From contig JANVAS020000231.1 of NCBI GenBank assembly GCA_027563935.2, positions 12,790,001 to 12,854,000 on the forward strand: a stretch of 64,000 bases of DNA, in the 5' to 3' direction. Origin of the DNA: Costus lasius (lineage: Eukaryota; Streptophyta; Magnoliopsida; Zingiberales; Costaceae). Position numbers and translations under genes: made by a program. A model generated the notes under the pieces. The model searched no databases. It was given only the letters and a program-made list of their open reading frames with translations, and was not told the origin of the DNA. Positions 43,896 through 56,958 of the stretch are shown piece after piece (positions within the stretch are counted from its first letter, which is position 1; every line of letters begins with the position of its first letter).

Positions 43896-45657
43896 TGTTG
43901 GGGTATGCCCTTAAGGCTAATGTTTGAGGCCTTTGGGATTGTAACAGTATCATGTAATAAACTTTTGTGTTTATAAAGGCATGGTTATTATTCAGGTTGT
44001 TACCTTGTCTACAGTAATAAGTGTACTACTGAATAATGTCTCAAAGCTGTTCAGCTAGGCTGACAGGCTATATGTCCTTAGTCGAGATATCTTGGTGAAC
44101 ATGAGACAGCCTTGATATGATTGAGACTAATATGTGTTCTAATCTTATAGGATGCTTCGAGCATGGAATAAGATGCAGACTCATGGGTACATTGGATGTA
44201 CTGGACAGACCCTACTGGGATATTCCATTGCTTGTCACAATGTGAATAATCCTTGTTTGCATCAAGTGGCACATGTCCTTTGACTTGAGATCACTTGTGT
44301 TTCTAAATGATGAATGTCATTATTTTGAGGTAGTTCGATATCATTTGAAAGATAATGGTTATAGACTATCTTGGATAATGATCATGAGTCAGGTTAGGAT
44401 ACTAGTGATAGATAAAGGATTGCCGTCTCCTTGTGGAAGGAGTGTGGTGTTCTAAAGGGGCCCCCCTTATATGAGATGATTGAGAAAGTGTATGGCCATA
44501 CCCAGATGACTATGTTCATCTGATCTAATCATGCTCATCATATTGGAGCTACAAGTTTGACACACTTGTCCAATAAGAACATCCAGTGGCAAAGGAAACA
44601 TGTATGCCTTGTGAAATGATTCACACTTGTGCTGTGGTTTGGGTGTAGTCTTGGAAGACTCTTTCCTTTATATCGGGAGACAGTGATGTGTTGCTAGATA
44701 CCCCTCACTGATTGTGATAACGTGAGTTATCGTTACCGACATTTAAAGGAAACCCTTAGGGTCGCACAATTTGATGATATGGCTTACTTAAGTCAGATCG
44801 TGTGGACTGAATTGTTTTAGTTCAGTTAAAAGGAGATTAGACTCTGATTGTAAGTGAGATCTGATCTGATCATGTTTGATTGATTAGGGCTTCAGATCGG
44901 TAAGCTTCGATCGAGAGTATGGATGCTAGATCGAAGAGATCAAGAGCATCAAGAGATGAACGGTTAGATCTTGAACCGTTTGGTTCATAGAGATCTAGAC
45001 CATGGCTTGGGCTGGTTTAATTTGGGTTTTTGAACCGAATTGAGTTGAACCTAATCGGCTTGAACCGGTTCACATGGGTGAACGTATGGTTCAAGGTTTA
45101 AAGGCATCTTGGGCGGTTTTTCTTCAAGTGGTCGCATGGCTTGATAACCTTCCATATTTGGAAGTGTAACGCCATGACTTGAATGAAAAAAAACCTCAAC
45201 GCAATTTGCCAATTACTCTCTTGTCTCCTTCATTCGACGAAGAGAGGACTCTTGGACAAGGTAGCTCTCGGCCAAGCACATCTCATCATCAACACACGAC
45301 AAGGAACTTTGGGGAGATCTCTTGCTAGCACAAGGAAGATCCTAAAGGGTAGCCATCTCTCATCTAGTGTGTGTTTTCTTTGGAGGAGTGCTTACTTGCC
45401 CTCTTGCTTCCAAGCCGCCACCCTTTATCATGGCTATGGTAAAAGATCTCAAACTTGATCTTTGCAATACATATAAAGTTGATCATATATATGTGTTCAT
45501 GCAAACGATTTTATTGAAACCCTAGAAGAGTACATTTTCCGCATGCTCTAGGGTTCGCCCCCCTCTTGAAAGGGGTTTTATCTGCCTGCGCTCCCCCTTG
45601 AAGGGGACTCTTCAATCTACGCCTCTAGGATTTTCCCAACTTGCGTCAATCATCAAG
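43896..45657 (+). mobile_element. Solo copia LTR of a second family (TGTTGGGGTATGCCC type)
   Basis: It starts TGTTGGGGTATGCCCTTAAGG and ends near TTTTCCCAAC (45640) or slightly beyond. An inverted relative with an internal domain occupies 60685-62376. No PBS or internal region follows. ATCTA before (43891-43895) and ATCCA after (45658-45662) may be a decayed target duplication. Confidence 0.7.
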
Positions 45658-47091
45658 ATCCAGTACCAAGGAGAAATGGGAGTGTTAGCGACAAGGAGTG
45701 GGGAACACTACCACTTGTCCCAACCTTGAAGCAAAAAATTCTTCTTTTGTTATCACCTTCAAGACCCTCACTCAAGGAGGAGAAGGGAGGTGACAATAGG
45801 AGATGAGAGAAATAACTGATGCAAAAATCTCCCAAGAGAGCCTCTCTATTTATAATTGATGAACCAGCTATTCTTGGAGATTTTTTCCATGTGGGACTTT
45901 GTTTAGGCGCCTATCTAAATTCCACAATTAAATAATTAATTGCAAAATATGCCAATGCATGTTAATTAGCCAATAGAAAAATTCTCTTGCCAATTAATAA
46001 TTTTATTTGATTTATGTGATTAAAGTGCCAAGTCCAAACTTCTACTAAGACCCTTGTTTGACTCATTTTGACAACACAGGTCAACAGAGGTCAAACGTGG
46101 TCCACTAGAGGTCAACTAGTGGTCAAACATAAACTAAATAAAATATCATCCCCTCAGAAGAAATCTCAAAGCATCAATCTGCCAAAACGATCCGAATCAC
46201 ACAATGATTCGATCAGAGGCTAAACGATCAATATGAGAACTAGAGTGTCTAGGTGTGCGACCCTGTAGATTCTTCTGACGTTGACAGTGATAATATAAAA
46301 ATCAATCCAAACGATGAGTGGCACCTAGCAGTACATCATTGCTACCCAAGTCATTAGAATAAATGTCACCATCGATAACTTCTAAAACTGTGATAAAGTG
46401 TAAGTACGGAGTTGTCCATTCGCCAGACTGATGTCCAGATTAGGCAAGCGTGTCACACTTGTTGATCCCAATATTATGGCATGACTAAATCAGGTTCTCA
46501 CCTGGGTATGGCCATACACTTACAGTCATCAACATAGAGGTGCCATGGACATCAAGCTTCCTCGCAAGGAAGGGGCAAATACTCTATTGGCATATTGAAT
46601 CTCTCATATGCCTCATGATGCACCCAATGACAACCCTTATGACTTCCCTTGTACGGCGAAGCGTTAGATTGTATTAAAGTGCCTCATTCACCATATAGAG
46701 ATGTCAATGCCCTCAAGTCTAGGATAATCGTAACTCTATCACTATGATCTTCATCTTGTGTCAACAAAATGAATCCTCACGGTGGGTCGGTCTAGTATAT
46801 CTTCCTTGATGTACCTATATGCTTGCTTTAGCAACCCATGCTCAACCAGTGCATATACCAATCTCAAGTAAATCATAGCTGTCCCATATCTACCATGATT
46901 CGTGACCAGGGACAAAACTAAGATAAGACAAACATCTATCTCTTAGGGACATCATACATGCAACTGTACATGTGCGCAGATGTACATATTTGCATAATAA
47001 CGACCATGCCAGGATATCTCATCTATCAACTAGATGTGATAGACATATCCCATTGGACCATCCCAAAGGTCTTAGGGCATAAACACTAACA
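45658..47091 (-). mobile_element. Copia LTR, U3/R part, minus strand
   Basis: The right edge ...CACTAACA at 47091 is followed by ATCTCCCACTTGCAC, an inverted copia polypurine tract, so it is a 3' LTR of the element to its right. Interior phrases (CTAGCAGTACATC, GTGCGACCCTGTAG, GTCTAGTATATC) parallel the copia LTR at 23898-25784. Confidence 0.7.
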
Positions 47092-48420
47092 ATCTCCCAC
47101 TTGCACTAGGACCATGACCTCAGCGTCATCTCCCAGGCTCGACCTGCCATGCTCCTGCTGCACTAGAGCACCGGTCAATGGGCCCACTATGTCAATGTCA
47201 AAATTTGCTATGTCGTTATTACTTATCCCCAAGATAAGGTATTAGCACTTGAGTATGTTGTATTGAATCTTATGAAGTTCATCATAGAACTCCCATTTAT
47301 TCAAACTGCTTCCCAAAAGCATAAACATACTCTGCTTTCATGTAGTATGCTCTGAAGCTCCCACAGCTAATCACTACTACATTGGTAGCTAGAATGTCAC
47401 TCTATCCTAGCTGGAACAAGCTGCCAAATGCGAACATTGAGCTTTTCCTGCCATTTTAAGACCAAGAACCACCCCTTAGTTCTTTCCAGAATCTAAGTGT
47501 GTTCTATGTTCCTTATCCAGTGCCTAGCACCTGGACTGGACTTGGTACCAACAAGTCTCCAAGCTCCCACTGAACTTGGGTACTATAAGGTGAAGATTTA
47601 TTGTCCTTGCTAGGAGTTACCCATAACACAGGCACACATGAATCGATTCAACCCTTATTCCCACATTTTCTAAACCACAGGTTGACCACAACCTGCATAC
47701 ATGGTTTAGATTCCATCCTTGACCTTTTTGTTCTAATTGGTTGACCTTGGACTAAATCCAAGTCACAACTTCCTCCCACTAGCCTTTTTCAAGGAAAGAC
47801 GTTTCCAAGAAAAACAACATTATGAGCAACAATTACTTGTTCTCCTGTGGATCTATGGAAATTTGTACCCCTAAGTGAACTTAGGATACACCACTTACAC
47901 TTTATCAAATCAAGATGAAATTAAGTTCAGTGTGGAAGAAGCTTTTAGCATCACCTCAGAAGAGATGTATATGACTTTCAATTCTCCCACTAGAATCACC
48001 TACCAAGGTATTCTTTATGGGGTATGAGCTATGAGCTAACCTCATACTCATTATGATAGTCATCCGTGGCTCAAGTATTATTCATCCTTCCTAGACTGAA
48101 GATTACTCATGAATTTTTATAAGCTGGTTCTATATATTTTTCATTAAATTATGAATTCCTTTCTTTTGAGCTTTTAGTCCACTTTTCCTTACTTGGTGAA
48201 GGATATTTACTTTCTATCAATAAACAAGTGTCTACCTATCTTTGACGTCTTGAAAGAGGTTAAGATAGCCAATTTCCTAGAAGGAATTGATTCCAATAGT
48301 TCATTTGCAAGAAGTCATTGGATGCATCTCTTGTTTATGATAAAAGATAGCTAGGTTAAAAGATTGTTATTCAATGTGAATCACTTATTATATTCACTTT
48401 ACTTGAGTCTGAAGATGAAG
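47092..48420 (-). pseudogene. Degenerate internal region of a minus-strand copia element
   Basis: Next to the polypurine tract, the minus strand retains an eroded C-terminal pol tail (GPLTGALVQQEHG-like, 47130-47200). Beyond that I recognise no integrase, RT or RNase H. The segment is 1.3 kb where about 3 kb of pol would be expected, so pol has been deleted or replaced. Confidence 0.45.
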
Positions 48421-49211
48421 GGTCACTTCTCTTTATCTCCCTTTGAGGATGCTTGCAGTCTTTGCGCTAATGGCCCTCCTGGCCACAGTTGAAGCACTAA
48501 TTCTTCCTCACCTTGGCCTTCTTCAATGCTTTGGCCTTAGACTTGCCCTTACCCCTTTCTGCTTCTTACTGTTCCTAGAGACCATAAGAATAGACTTGGG
48601 TTTGGACTTGTCCATTTTCTTCTCGGTCATTTCCAGCAGTTTCAGTAGCTCCTCACGAGTACATTAAATTTTGTTATTAATGATGAATGCACTATAACTT
48701 GGAGGCACTGACTACAGGATCAGATCCGTGGCTGATTCTTGATCCATCGGGTGTCCCAATATAGTGAGATATGACAAGTACCAAAGCAACTTGAGCACAT
48801 GCAGTCCCACTGGAGCACCTTCAGGCATCTTGCACTGATAGGCACCCTTAGATGTGTCAATCCTTTTTGTTCTTGCTTGCGATTCGAATAGTTGCTTAAG
48901 ATGCTTGATGATCTGAAACGCGTTCTGATCCTCAGCTGCATCTGCAACTCGGATGACATCGTGGCTAACATAAGGTAGCCAACATCCAAGGCGTCATCCT
49001 GGTGCTTATGAAAAGCTTCCCTTTCAGCCGTGCGAGCTGAGGATGGCGGTTGAGGAGGAAGTGCTTGTTCTTAGACATACAGCTTCTTCTCCTGCTTAAG
49101 GACAATCCTCAAGTGGCAGTACCAGTCCATGACGCTGACTCTGGTCAACTTCTCCCTTTCCAGGATAGAACAGAGTGATAATCCGCGGTTGTTATTGTTG
49201 TTAGAAGCCAT
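48421..49211 (-). pseudogene. Copia gag pseudogene
   Basis: It starts at ATG 49211-49209 (MASNNNN...) and shows MDWYCHLRIVLKQEKKLYV, then DDALDVGYLMLATMSSELQMQ, a frameshifted middle, and a basic stretch. It ends with a zinc knuckle CFNCGQEGH-x-RKDC near 48500-48450, in which TAG replaces the residue after GH, the same position as in the copy at 28190. Several frameshifts are present. Confidence 0.75.
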
Positions 49212-51434
49212 CTACAACAAGGACAAGAGCAGATAAGTATCGCAAATTCAACCATTTATTCTAGCCTTTTATAAATGATTGTTTCTCACTATTTTATTCG
49301 AATCGATAATCCTCAAAATTGATCGAGAAGTCACCCGACTTCCTTAGTGAGATGGGATCCTCATTTTGCACATGGCCTTGCATCCCACAAGGGTGGGATG
49401 TACTGCACAGGGTGATGCATGCTTCCTGAGGTAGGCCCCTGGCCAATTGTAACTAGGCAATTCCCTTTCTCAAGACCGTTCAGGCACTTTGTGTCCAGTG
49501 AGGGCTGGATACAGCACAAAACCCTAATCTCTTAAGGGTGCCTCTAGAAATTTTATCATATGAACCAACACATATGAAAATCTGGTTAAGTTCAACCTGA
49601 CCGTTATACCCTGGGCTAACAATTTCCTTGAGAAAGGTGCATCCAGAGTTTTAATCGGACTAGGGAAATTATTGTTACCACACGCCTCCGGAAGATAGAT
49701 GGGTGTGTCCCACAATAGTGCACAGTACCATCGATCGGTAGTTTGATGTGGGTTACACGTCAGAAGGTTAAGAAACGGGACTTGATTTGATTTAGTGAGA
49801 ATTTTTGTGGTCTCGGTATCATGTGTTTTTATCTTATTTTACCAATATAGGCATGCAATCCTATGGTGGAATAAAACTAAGAGCAATAAAGGCATGCTGA
49901 AGCAGAAAATAGTAAAATATGATGTCATCAAAGCCCATAACTCGGGTAACAAGCCCCTAAACCTAGTCCTAGCCACCTAGCACTACCAAAGGCTATGAGC
50001 CATGGGCTTATGCCAACAGTCCTTAGCTCATCTCTGAGTGCCTTGAAGGCTCAGCTCCCAAGCCCTGAGGTGCACCACCTTGGTCTTCAGTTCTATGGGT
50101 CAGCTCGCGAACTATAAAGGCACCATCTAGGCAAACCCTATATCCTCTTTAGGTTCGGCCGGCCCGAGATTCCTCCATAAGCCAGCTCACAAATCCTAGG
50201 CTCCTCCTAGGATTTGGCCAACTCATATCTCCTTTTGGAAGATAGCTCGCAAACCCTAGGCTCCTCCTAGGGTTCGGCCAAACATCCATGTGCCATCCTC
50301 TCCATGTGTCTCACCATCCTTGCTAGATGCGCCACTTCCCTTGCTAGGTGCGCCACCCATAAGGTGCACCCTCTTGCTTGGATGTGTCATCATGCAAGTG
50401 TAGGTGCTATTCTTCTCTATCTCAGCCCTTGAATGTATGATGCGCCCCTAAGAGCCTTCTCACTCATGACTAATAGAGAAAACAGCCCCTTACCAAGGTT
50501 AGGTGTGCTAACCATCTTGATCAGCCCATGAACCCTTAGATACATCACTCGGCAACCCTAGTAAGCATCATGGTTCGGCTAGTCAAGTTGATCAGCCCCT
50601 TAGGATGCTCAACCTTCACCATCAGCCCGTGAACCCATTGTTAGACTACAAGGTGACTCTAGAAGTCAACATGGTTTGGCTATTGATGCAGGTCAGCCCC
50701 TTAGGGTGAGCCATCTTCATCATTAGCCCTTGAACCCTTCATGCACCACTAGGAAACCCTAGAAGGCCTCATGGTTCGGCTAAGAAGAAAGATCAGTCCC
50801 CTAACTTGGTTAGGTTGCACCATCATTTTGAGCAGCCCTCTTCCCTTAAGTGCACCATCTAGGTTACCCTAGAAGCCACCACTTTAGGTCTAGCCGATTA
50901 AAGGGATGCGCCACCTTGGGTTGAGGTGCACCAACCCTTACCCTAGCCACCAACCCCCTTAAGGTGTGCTTCTAGGTAACCCTAGAAGCCACCTAGGGGT
51001 TCGACTAGGTATGGGCATGCGCCACCATGAGAGATGCGCAAGGGAAAAGGAATGCCACAATGTCTTCTTGGTCTTCAATTTAATTTACACTACAAAATTA
51101 AAATTCCAAATTGAAAGTCGACACGCATGCCTCACAATGATACATCACAGGCATGACAATTATTGGGCTTGTCTAAGATCACATCATGAAGTATAAATCA
51201 ACTACTCATACGATTCTACATGCTTTGGAAAATCAACAAGTAATCACATTTAATTTTTCATAAAACCCTTTCAATTAATTTTCAGTGACTCTATATCATC
51301 CTTCAATAATGTTTCATCCCTCCCAAGAGTCTACAAAGGGTAGCCGCCCCTTGCAATCCTTACCCCATAGAGATTAGGACAATCATCCAACCCCAATAAT
51401 CTCCTATGGGTCTTGTGCCATGGGTCTATCCCAT
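49212..51434 (-). other. Copia leader region with degenerate internal repeats
   Basis: It is homologous (inverted) to the leader at 25798-27432, including CCTAGTGGGA-like hairpin phrases and the PBS-proximal end near 51400. From 50050 to 51010, units containing AACCCTAG(A/G), GGTTCGGC and CAGCCC(T/C)T recur with irregular 80-110 bp spacing. The PBS and 5' LTR are not visible because the gypsy element at 51440 begins here. Confidence 0.55.
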
Positions 51435-51439
51435 GCACG
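51435..51439. repeat. Target site duplication candidate GCACG (left only)
   Basis: GCACG precedes the LTR at 51440. The matching right copy cannot be checked because the other LTR is truncated at 56958. Confidence 0.4.
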
Positions 51440-52970
51440 TGATGCGATCACAAGTGCACGGCTTTATCAAAGCAATAAAAATAAGAGCGTTCTCAATGAG
51501 GATCTAGCAGCCAAATACTCATTACACGATCGATCAATAGCTAGACGATTCAAAGTGTGATTTTTTTGTTTGAAAATTTTAAAGTACGAAAAGAAGTAGA
51601 GGTAGCGTTTTAGGTAATAATCAAATTAGAGAAAGTCAGGACTTGGGGTTTCACCACAGTGACAACTATGAATTTGATAAAAACTAATCCTTGAAAAGAA
51701 TATTATAGTGTTGAAAGGGATTTTTCCTAAGGTACAGATTACCTCCTCCCGAAGCGTAATCCGGTACCTAGCTACATTAATTCCCTACTTTCATGACAAC
51801 TAACGCAACTAGGCCCATTAAGTTATATGAAAAACCTAAACCTTAAAATCCTTCAAACGAACCCAAACTACTCTCATGATTGGATTTGTAGATTTAAAAC
51901 GAATAGTTCCGACATTGTGATTCACCTCCCGGTCCTTCTCGCAATGTCTAAGACGTAAACATAGTTGATCAAAGTAAATTATGGAATAAACAAGATTCTA
52001 ATAAAATCTACTCTATAAAAATCATGACAAAGATTTAAAACAATAGATTTAATCCGTAAATCATCAATGGGCTACACCCCTAATCGCGAAAAAGAGTTTC
52101 AGCGTTCATGTTCTTCGAATACAGCATGTTTAGTGATGAATTCAACATGTAATCTCAAATACATTGCAAAGAGACTTGGAAAATAATTAGAACTCTTTCC
52201 CTTGATCTGGTGATGAAGATGAAACATCAAATCCCCTCTTTTGCGTGATCTCTCATCGGAATTCTACCTAGAAATTGATTTTTGCCCTAGCCGCTACCTT
52301 TGTTTGTGTTCGTCTGTAGAAGCCCCTTTAATCCCTTCCAAATTCCTTCTTTTTATAGTATAATCATTGTAGAACCCATCTAGAAAGGCTTCCACAAAGT
52401 ATAGTTAAGTTTCGACTTGATTTGGGGTCAAATATAGTGAAAAACCGAAGGGGATGGAAAAACTCATAGGGTGGTGAACTGTTCATGGCCACGGCCCTGA
52501 GTTTTTCTGTTTCTGCATAGAAGTGTATTCACAGCCCATGAATAAACTCTTGGCCACGGCCCTAAAATTTGCGTTTGACCTCCGTTTTGCTCCAAATTTG
52601 ACGTACGGCCTCGTCTTTTCATCATGAATCACCTCGTGGCATTAAAACTCGTAAAATCCATTATTTTTTAGTGATATTCATGGCCCATGAAGGACTCATG
52701 GGTGCAACAGTGAATATTGCGTCTGGTCTTCATTTCACTCCAAATTTGATATGCGACCTCGTATTTTCCTTGGGAATCGTGCTATGGCCTCAAAACTCTC
52801 AAAATCCATAATTTTTATGTGGTTTTACCAGTTTTTTCACAAAAATAAAGAAAAGTGAAGATTTCATACAAAAGAAGATAAAAACATTAAAAATTATATA
52901 AAATCATTCATTTTAGACCAAAATATCATGTAAAATACTGGGAAAAATATTGTGTCAATGTAACTTATCA
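51440..52970 (-). mobile_element. 3' LTR of the second pol-less element
   Basis: It starts TGATGCGATCACAAG and ends ACTTATCA, then AAATACCCTAGACTTGG (the polypurine side). It has the same internal order as 16514-17985. The word cluster at 52480-52720 uses CATGGCCACGGCCCTGA and CATGGCCCATGAA variants. Confidence 0.88.
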
Positions 52971-54170
52971 AAATACCCTAGACTTGGAATTTTGCTTGTC
53001 CTGAAGCAATACAATAATATGTAAAGAGAATGTAAAAATAAGGAACACTTACTTATTCTTTCCCAATCATGGTTTTAGTTCACACGCTAAGCAATCAATC
53101 TTTCAGAACATAAGAAATTTTAGAAATAACATAATAGAAATAAATTCTCAAGACTTTACAATCCAAGATGGATCAAAGTCATGATTCATGCCGTCTCAAC
53201 CAATCTTTACTTACTAAGCATCAAATACTTTCACTTTAATAAATCCACCTTACCTGATAAATGAAATTTCCATTTCTAGAATCTTGGTGATATTTAAGGT
53301 AAGGAAACTTATAAGACAATTTGGTCTTTAAACGGTTATATGCCCTTTCCTATTAGCATCATAACATTATTTAAAGTATACCATATAGTAGTATAATATA
53401 ACTCAGTCTCAATCATGAAAGTCAAGGGAGTTGTCTACATAACCTACAGTTCTCTCTTTTTCTCTATTTTTTGTTATCTTTTTTTTCATTTCCTTTTTTT
53501 TTTTATTTCTGGAGAGAGCCGGTCAAGGGCATGGTACTTAAATCATTATTGATCTTTCTACATGAGGGATAAAAATTTACTTTTAAGATTTTCCCTTTAT
53601 TACTTGACCAAAACAGATTTAAAGAGTACTAACTCGTGGTACAATATAACCCATGACTGCAGATCTTTCAACCAGAGGAGTTGGAGCAAACTTCTTTATA
53701 TTGATGTCACCAATTTTCTATTCATGAAAAGTTCTCCATCAAGTAAAAAATCGATAAATTAAGCTTCAGTAAATTTTACTCAGCTTGTATCTCAAGGATG
53801 CACAACATTTCATACGTGCATTTTATCCATACCAGAATTGAATTTGCTCAACAATTTAAATCTACATAAAATTTTAAAAATTCCTAAGTCATCAAATCAA
53901 TTACTCAAAATGCTTTCTAATTACAAATCAAAGATAGAAGAAACTCATATATCCTTAAAAATCATAAACATTCAAGATACATATCTATAAAGCTTAAATA
54001 CAATCAAAATACATGAAGACACCCTAGACTTAAATTGTTGCATATACTTATTATTCAATCCACAATTATCAATGAAAACGAAACATGCATCATCCCACAA
54101 AGAAAAGTTTGCATCGCCCTCGATGTATAAAAAAAGAATAAAATAATAAAATACTCATAGAGATCATCAA
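52971..54170 (-). other. 3' noncoding internal region of the second pol-less element
   Basis: AT-rich sequence without coding character, homologous in order to 17986-19340 (for example the TTTACAATCCAAGA phrase at 53155 and 18172). Confidence 0.55.
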
Positions 54171-54179
54171 TCAGTCTCG

Positions 54180-55200
54180 GTGTCCTCAGAGTCCTTTGGT
54201 ATATCTATGTGTAAGTCCGGTAGAATATCTGATGGCAAGTCAGCAAAAGCCTCAGCTAGCAGTGGTGAAGGTATATCCTCTAGAAGCTCTGGCGTAGTCG
54301 CTCGGATACCATGGAGGATAGGGTCTTCGTCTTCTAATTTTTCTTACTACCCCATACAGTTTACCTCTCAGTGCAGAAATCATAGTAAATTCCACATAAA
54401 TCAGAAATTGCCAAAATCTGCAAAAGAACCCGCACAACAATTGGCAAGAAGAACACAACAAACGTGCATCCAAGAATTTAGGAGAAAATCCACTCAATAT
54501 CAATCAATCCAAAGAAAATCGATCACAAATGCCTACAAATCTTGATAAAGAAACCAAAGAGTACAATCAGGCAGTGTTTTCTCAGGGATTTAGGTGGATT
54601 TTGGCTGGAATCGAGTGTCAGCAATGAGTCTTGTGTTCTTGAGGGCATCCGGTGCTTCCTGATGAAATCTGGCCAAAATTTATTGAAAGATAATCGGAAA
54701 ACACTCACCGAAGGTAGAGAAAGGTCAGAGGAGATGATTCGTCGCCTGAGGTGGAAGGAATCAATGAGACATCGAAGCTTACGAGCATGGGCGTGAACTC
54801 TAGTTTCGCCTGTTAAGTTCAAAAATGCAGCATTCACGTCCCATGAGTCATTCATGGTTGTGGTATGAATGTTTCTGTGACTTCAGTCCTTTCCACAATT
54901 GAAACTCACGGCCCATGAGTGACTCACGACCGTGACCGTGAAAGTTTCTATGAACTTTGTCCTTCTTGCGTTTCCTTCAGATGCAGCATTCTTAGTTCAT
55001 GAGTGACTCATGGCCACACACGTGAATGTCTCGTTTGATACCTATTCTTCAATTAAAATTTTTTGAAAAATTCTTGCATATAAAACAACTTATTAAAAGA
55101 TCTTCCATCAATAAAAATTCATCAAAACATGCTGCAAAAATTCCTAAAAATATAAAAAAAGACTCAAAAACTAAGAATCACAAAAGTCAGAAATTTGGGT
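54180..55200 (-). pseudogene. Remnant of the downstream ORF and its leader
   Basis: Minus-strand 54384-54180 encodes the basic N-terminus (LYGVVRKI, RRPYPPWYP) followed by a shortened acidic/Ser tail. The large folded domain seen at 22384-21661 is missing. Upstream (54800-55030) lies a cluster of CCATGAGTGACTCA and CACGGCCCATGAG words matching the position of 33240-33380 in the first copy. Confidence 0.6.
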
Positions 55201-56871
55201 TGCCTCCCAAAAAGCGCTTGTTTAAGATCATTAGCTTGACCATAACTTCATGTCATGACGGAGTTGGTGAATCAGTGGCATAGTAGAGAGCGTATAATCT
55301 TCCGCTTTTCCTCCATCTCAAGAGTGTGCCCACCAAAGTATATATCCAATGAAATAGGTAGATCAATGTTGTAGTGGTCATTATATGCATACAAAAATAA
55401 AAATTAAAGTTATGCAAAGAATACCCAATAATTTTTCTGCATTTATCCAAGAGTAATATCATGCATTTTTTCCTTTAGATTTATATCAGCAATTGGAAGA
55501 AGACTGAAATTAAGATCAAAAAAATTTATACCTTAGATTTCTCAAGAAGTTTTCAAATTTCACATTGGGTTTTTCACTTACCTCTATGTCAATATGATCA
55601 AGTATCTCATGTGTTATCATCTTTTGGGTACCTGTGGTTGGATTTGAATCAAATAATAGTTCAATCACCTCTTCATCATTATCCTTATAGTCATCTCCTT
55701 CATCATCTATCATGAAAATCCCTAATATTTGTTTCTAGAGAAAAGGAATTGATGGTTCATATGGTGGTGGTGGTAGAATATGCATAGGATCCTCTTCCTC
55801 ATATTTCTCCTCGATTTCTTTCTCTTCAATGGGGTATTCCATCCTAACACTATCAAATTCATCCCCATCTATCTCGCTAGTTCTTAGTTGAGGATCCTTA
55901 AATTCATCATCCTTCTTCTCATAAGATTCCAAAAGTTCAAATTTTTCTTCAAATATGTCCAAAGTGTTTGTGTTGCAAGACACTATGTTATGTGAGAGGG
56001 GACTGAATGGCTAGTAAAGTGCTGAGGAAGGGTTAATGGGGGTATTTAGAGTTTTAAAAATTATTATAATTTGAAAAAGGTAGATCATAATTCGTGACTG
56101 GGGTCATGGCTAATAATTGTTCCAACTCTGCAAAATTCTTAGATTCATTCTGGATTCCTTCCTCTATGACATTTTTATTAGTGCCATAAATTATACTATG
56201 AAGTTCCTCACTTTGTTTGTTCATAGCAGCTATAGAGTTTTCAAACATGGCTTCTAAGATGGATTCTTGAGGTTGACTAAAGTCTGATTGTGGAATAAAT
56301 GTTGGGTTGTTCAGATAAAGTAAGTTTTGATGGTTCTCCTAACTTAGATTATCGGTACTAGGGCATGAGTTAAATGAGGAAGCAATCCTTAATTAACATT
56401 CTGAATAATGATGCCCATGGTATCCATAAATATTGCAAGTAATTGATAACTTAGAATATTACATGCTTAAATAATCAATTTGTTGAGTAAAGGAATTTAC
56501 CTTTGCTAAAAGTGATTGTAATGAATTCGTACCATATTCTCTTGTCATTATCGATGGTACATACCTCTGATTTGACCATTGACATTGGTTAAACATCATA
56601 TTTTCAATTTGTGCAATAAAATTTAGAAATACAAAGTGTAAAACAGGAAATGAAAAATAAAGCTTAAAATATCTAGTCAAGTGATTTTTGAGTTCTCCTG
56701 TTTATACATCATGTTAATCCAAAATGATAAAAATAACTTAAAGTAACTATAAAGAAAAAGAAAGTGAAAAACAAAAAAAAATAAAAACAAAAATAAAAAA
56801 AATATTTAGTCTATAAATCTAATGATTAAATCGATATTGGCTTGCTTGATCCCAGCAATGACGCCAAAAAC
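55201..56871 (-). pseudogene. Degenerate gag/protease region of the second pol-less element
   Basis: Pieces recognisable on the minus strand are: a CQWSNQRYVP...GTNSLQSLLAKVNSF segment (56590-56470), matching NHWSNERG...LTSLAAKVDSL of the first copy; an ENSIAAMNKQ gag tail (56248-56054); and an acidic Glu/Asp-rich region (55983-55516). The protease DLGA and LGRPFL motifs are absent. PBS at 56857-56868. Confidence 0.6.
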
Positions 56872-56958
56872 TATATGCGACCGTAAGTGCACGGTTTTAT
56901 TGAAGTAATAAAAATAAGATCATTCCCAATGAAGATCTAGCGGTCAAGTACCGATTAC

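Larger units (their letters stand above)
51440..56958 (-). mobile_element. Second pol-less Athila/Tat-like gypsy element
   Basis: The 3' LTR is 51440-52970, the internal region 52971-56871 and the 5' LTR start 56872-56958 (truncated). It is the same architecture as 16514-37589: PBS (TGGCGTCATTGC), gag remnant, intergenic block and a short downstream ORF. No reverse transcriptase or integrase is present in 3.9 kb of internal sequence. The downstream ORF is reduced to about 70 codons (MISALRGKLYGVVRKIRR..., 54384-54180). Confidence 0.85.

Noticed and set aside
47092..48420. A complete copia pol on the minus strand
   Set aside because: The polypurine tract and a short pol tail are recognisable, but no integrase or RT motif could be found in any frame.
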